Source: Ostrinia nubilalis
Taxonomy: Eukaryota > Arthropoda > Insecta > Lepidoptera > Crambidae
Assembly (NCBI RefSeq): GCF_963855985.1
Contig: NC_087104.1
Coordinates: 2,542,001 to 2,606,000, forward strand
Length of the DNA: 64,000 nt
Direction: 5' to 3'
Shown here: positions 63,007 through 64,000 of the stretch, piece by piece
How the letters are laid out: each line of letters begins with the position of its first letter
Position numbering within the stretch: position 1 is the stretch's first letter
Program-made: the position numbers and the translations under genes
The notes under the pieces: model-generated
What the model saw: the letters and a program-made list of their open reading frames with translations, nothing else
Told to the model about the DNA's origin: nothing
The model's database searches: none

Positions 63007-63079
63007 GAACACACAAAGCAGTTGCTGAGTCATCTAACAGAGTCTGAGAAAATATTCTTTTTTGGTGCCAATCCTAACG
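63007..63079 (+). CDS. Internal exon of a host gene, likely ADAM/ADAMTS-type prodomain
   Basis: The acceptor TTTTTATTGTTCCAG precedes, and the donor G before GTAAGTC follows. The exon starts in phase 0, ends in phase 1 and encodes EHTKQLLSHLTESEKIFFFG and a few more residues. Together with the next exon it reads as a continuous hydrophilic segment with a helical HLTESE...FFG motif, comparable to the start of ADAMTS prodomains. The upstream exon is not identified with certainty. Family assignment rests mainly on the next exon. Confidence 0.6.
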
Positions 63080-63229
63080 GTAAGTCTAGATCTTAAGTTC
63101 ATAAACAGCCTAATTTAATTCTAACCGAAAACAAAAAAAAATTAACTACAATCGTTTAAAATACACAGGTAGGTAGTTACTGAACCGTATTTGTAATGTA
63201 ACATAGACTCTCTTTTCTGTGGCTCTCGC

Positions 63230-63384
63230 TTAGAGTGGATTCGACTAAACAAGAGTAAATAATAATCTCAGAATAAATCGTCAGTAATTGAACATTTTGA
63301 CATATTTCCCATTCTGAAACTGTCAATGTGTCAGTTATACCAGGAGTTATTCTCGGATAAAAGTTTGGTCGAATCGGGCCTTAG
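63230..63384. mobile_element. MITE, family F, in an intron
   Basis: TTAGAGTGGATTCGAC and GTCGAATCGGGCCTTAG are imperfect inverted ends. It lies in the 416-bp intron between the two host exons. Confidence 0.5.
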
Positions 63385-63495
63385 TGAGATGCTGTTTATA
63401 TGAGGGGTAGTGAATAAAGCGATGCTTTAATATCAAATCTGTTGTAGACTAAAATTGTGTAGAGCAAAGTGAACCTGAGCAATTTTTTTTCGCAG

Positions 63496-63758
63496 ATGCC
63501 GAATTTGATCTAGCCCATCTAAAACACCCGAAGCGCCGCAAGCGTTCCCTATTTCACGATGACGAAGACCTAGTCGTACTAAAGAAACACCTAGACGTGA
63601 AGCTAAGTCCTAGAAACAGTTTCCTAGACCCGCAGTTCCTGCTCATGAGGAGATGGCTCAACAGTACCGAGGCTGTGCTGGACCAGCATTCTGATGAGGA
63701 GCTGGATAGTTGTTATTATAAGAGCGAGAATGCTGCGTTGTTTGCTTGTAATGATGTG
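63496..63758 (+). CDS. Exon of a host gene, likely ADAM/ADAMTS-type prodomain
   Basis: The acceptor is TTTTTTTTCGCAG and the donor GTG before GTAAGTG. It completes an Asp codon from the previous exon and ends in phase 0. It encodes a basic KHPKRRKRS stretch (furin-like), then HLDVKLSPRNSFLDPQFLL-x2-RW, resembling the L-x-L-x-P...FL-x-P-x-F segment of ADAM/ADAMTS prodomains. It ends SCYYKSENAALFACNDV, like the C-x-Y...AAL-x-C motif near the prodomain end. If right, the protein is secreted or membrane-linked, and the metalloprotease domain lies right of the window. A basic site this early is unusual. Confidence 0.65.
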
Positions 63759-63792
63759 GTAAGTGTCAATATTGTACATCATGTCAGTTATA

Positions 63793-63918
63793 GCGCATCC
63801 ACAAATGCCGGGCGGCACGGCCGGCGACAACCCGGCGGCCAGGACGGCACACTGGCAAGGCATTTTGAAAGCCGGCGGCAAACCCGGTAGCATAAGCCGG
63901 CGGCATGTGTGGATGCGC
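63793..63918. mobile_element. GC-rich MITE in an intron
   Basis: GCGCATCCACAAATGCCGG and GCCGGCGGCATGTGTGGATG then CGC are inverted ends. The interior is rich in CCGGC words. It begins 34 bp after the exon donor. Frames over it on both strands are shadows. Confidence 0.7.
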
Positions 63919-63937
63919 CATCAGCGTTTAAAAGCTG

Positions 63938-63992
63938 GTAACACCCAAAGTGATCAAAAAGTTGCGAACTTTTTGGCTACTTTGGGTGTTAC
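63938..63992. repeat. 55-bp hairpin
   Basis: Two 26-bp arms beginning GTAACACCCAAAGT are inverse copies with three central mismatches, around GCG. It may be the end of a larger fold-back element cut by the window edge. Confidence 0.6.
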
Positions 63993-64000
63993 GAACTATT

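Noticed and set aside
63597..63893. 97-codon frame reading through the exon donor
   Set aside because: The first part is the true exon; beyond 63758 it runs into intron and a GC-rich MITE, so splicing is preferred.

Overview
The window looks like nuclear DNA of a moth or butterfly (Lepidoptera). It is AT-rich, intron-rich and crowded with transposon debris typical of that order. This includes many 5'-truncated RTE-clade LINE tails ending in (GAAC)n, (ATG)n or (GA)n, tRNA-derived SINEs, very short Helitron-like elements ending CTAG and inserted between A and T, and numerous TA- or TTA-targeted MITEs. No bacterial-type gene organisation is present.

Host genes are sparse. A two-exon MADF-domain gene lies on the + strand (33686-34090 and 34575-35057) with a poly(A) signal near 35516. 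Two well-formed coding exons at the right edge (63007-63079 and 63496-63758) belong to a larger + strand gene. Its reading frame resembles the prodomain of an ADAM/ADAMTS-type metalloprotease, and the rest lies beyond the window. CpG-rich blocks at 24.98-25.83 kb and 51.3-51.48 kb look like promoter or 5' exon DNA, and the second ends in a splice donor phase-compatible with the 63-kb exon.

Region by region: 1-4 kb is a minus-strand CR1/Jockey-group LINE (PHD-finger ORF1; endonuclease/RT ORF2) whose RT is split by a 935-bp TIR transposon. 6.4-9.8 kb holds a LINE with an uninterrupted 1004-codon endonuclease/RT ORF. 12-16 kb has MITEs, LINE tails and a small duplication that preserves an empty and a filled MITE site. 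16.7-18.3 kb is a head-to-head Tc1 fold-back. 23.6-26.5 kb holds two TIR-bounded units, the second enclosing the CpG-rich block. 28.1-30.9 kb is a tandem repeat split by a 2.1-kb TIR element. 33.6-35.5 kb is the MADF gene. 37.0-37.9 kb is a deleted piggyBac. 39-40.4 kb has Helitron-like ends. 41.1-43.5 kb is a Transib-like fold-back with RSS-like CACAGTG ends. 47.2-48.6 kb has a long near-perfect inverted repeat and a Helitron. 49.7-54.8 kb carries a duplicated segment, a minisatellite and a 68-bp perfect inverted repeat. 55-62.8 kb holds SINE and RTE pieces, more MITEs and a 78-bp palindrome. 63-64 kb has the host exons.

The main theme is fold-back DNA. At least six structures would form long hairpins if transcribed (Tc1, Transib, 47.2 kb, 54.5 kb, 60.7 kb and 0.5 kb), and several keep precise target-site duplications, so they moved as units. 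All assignments come from reading the sequence; no database search was possible.
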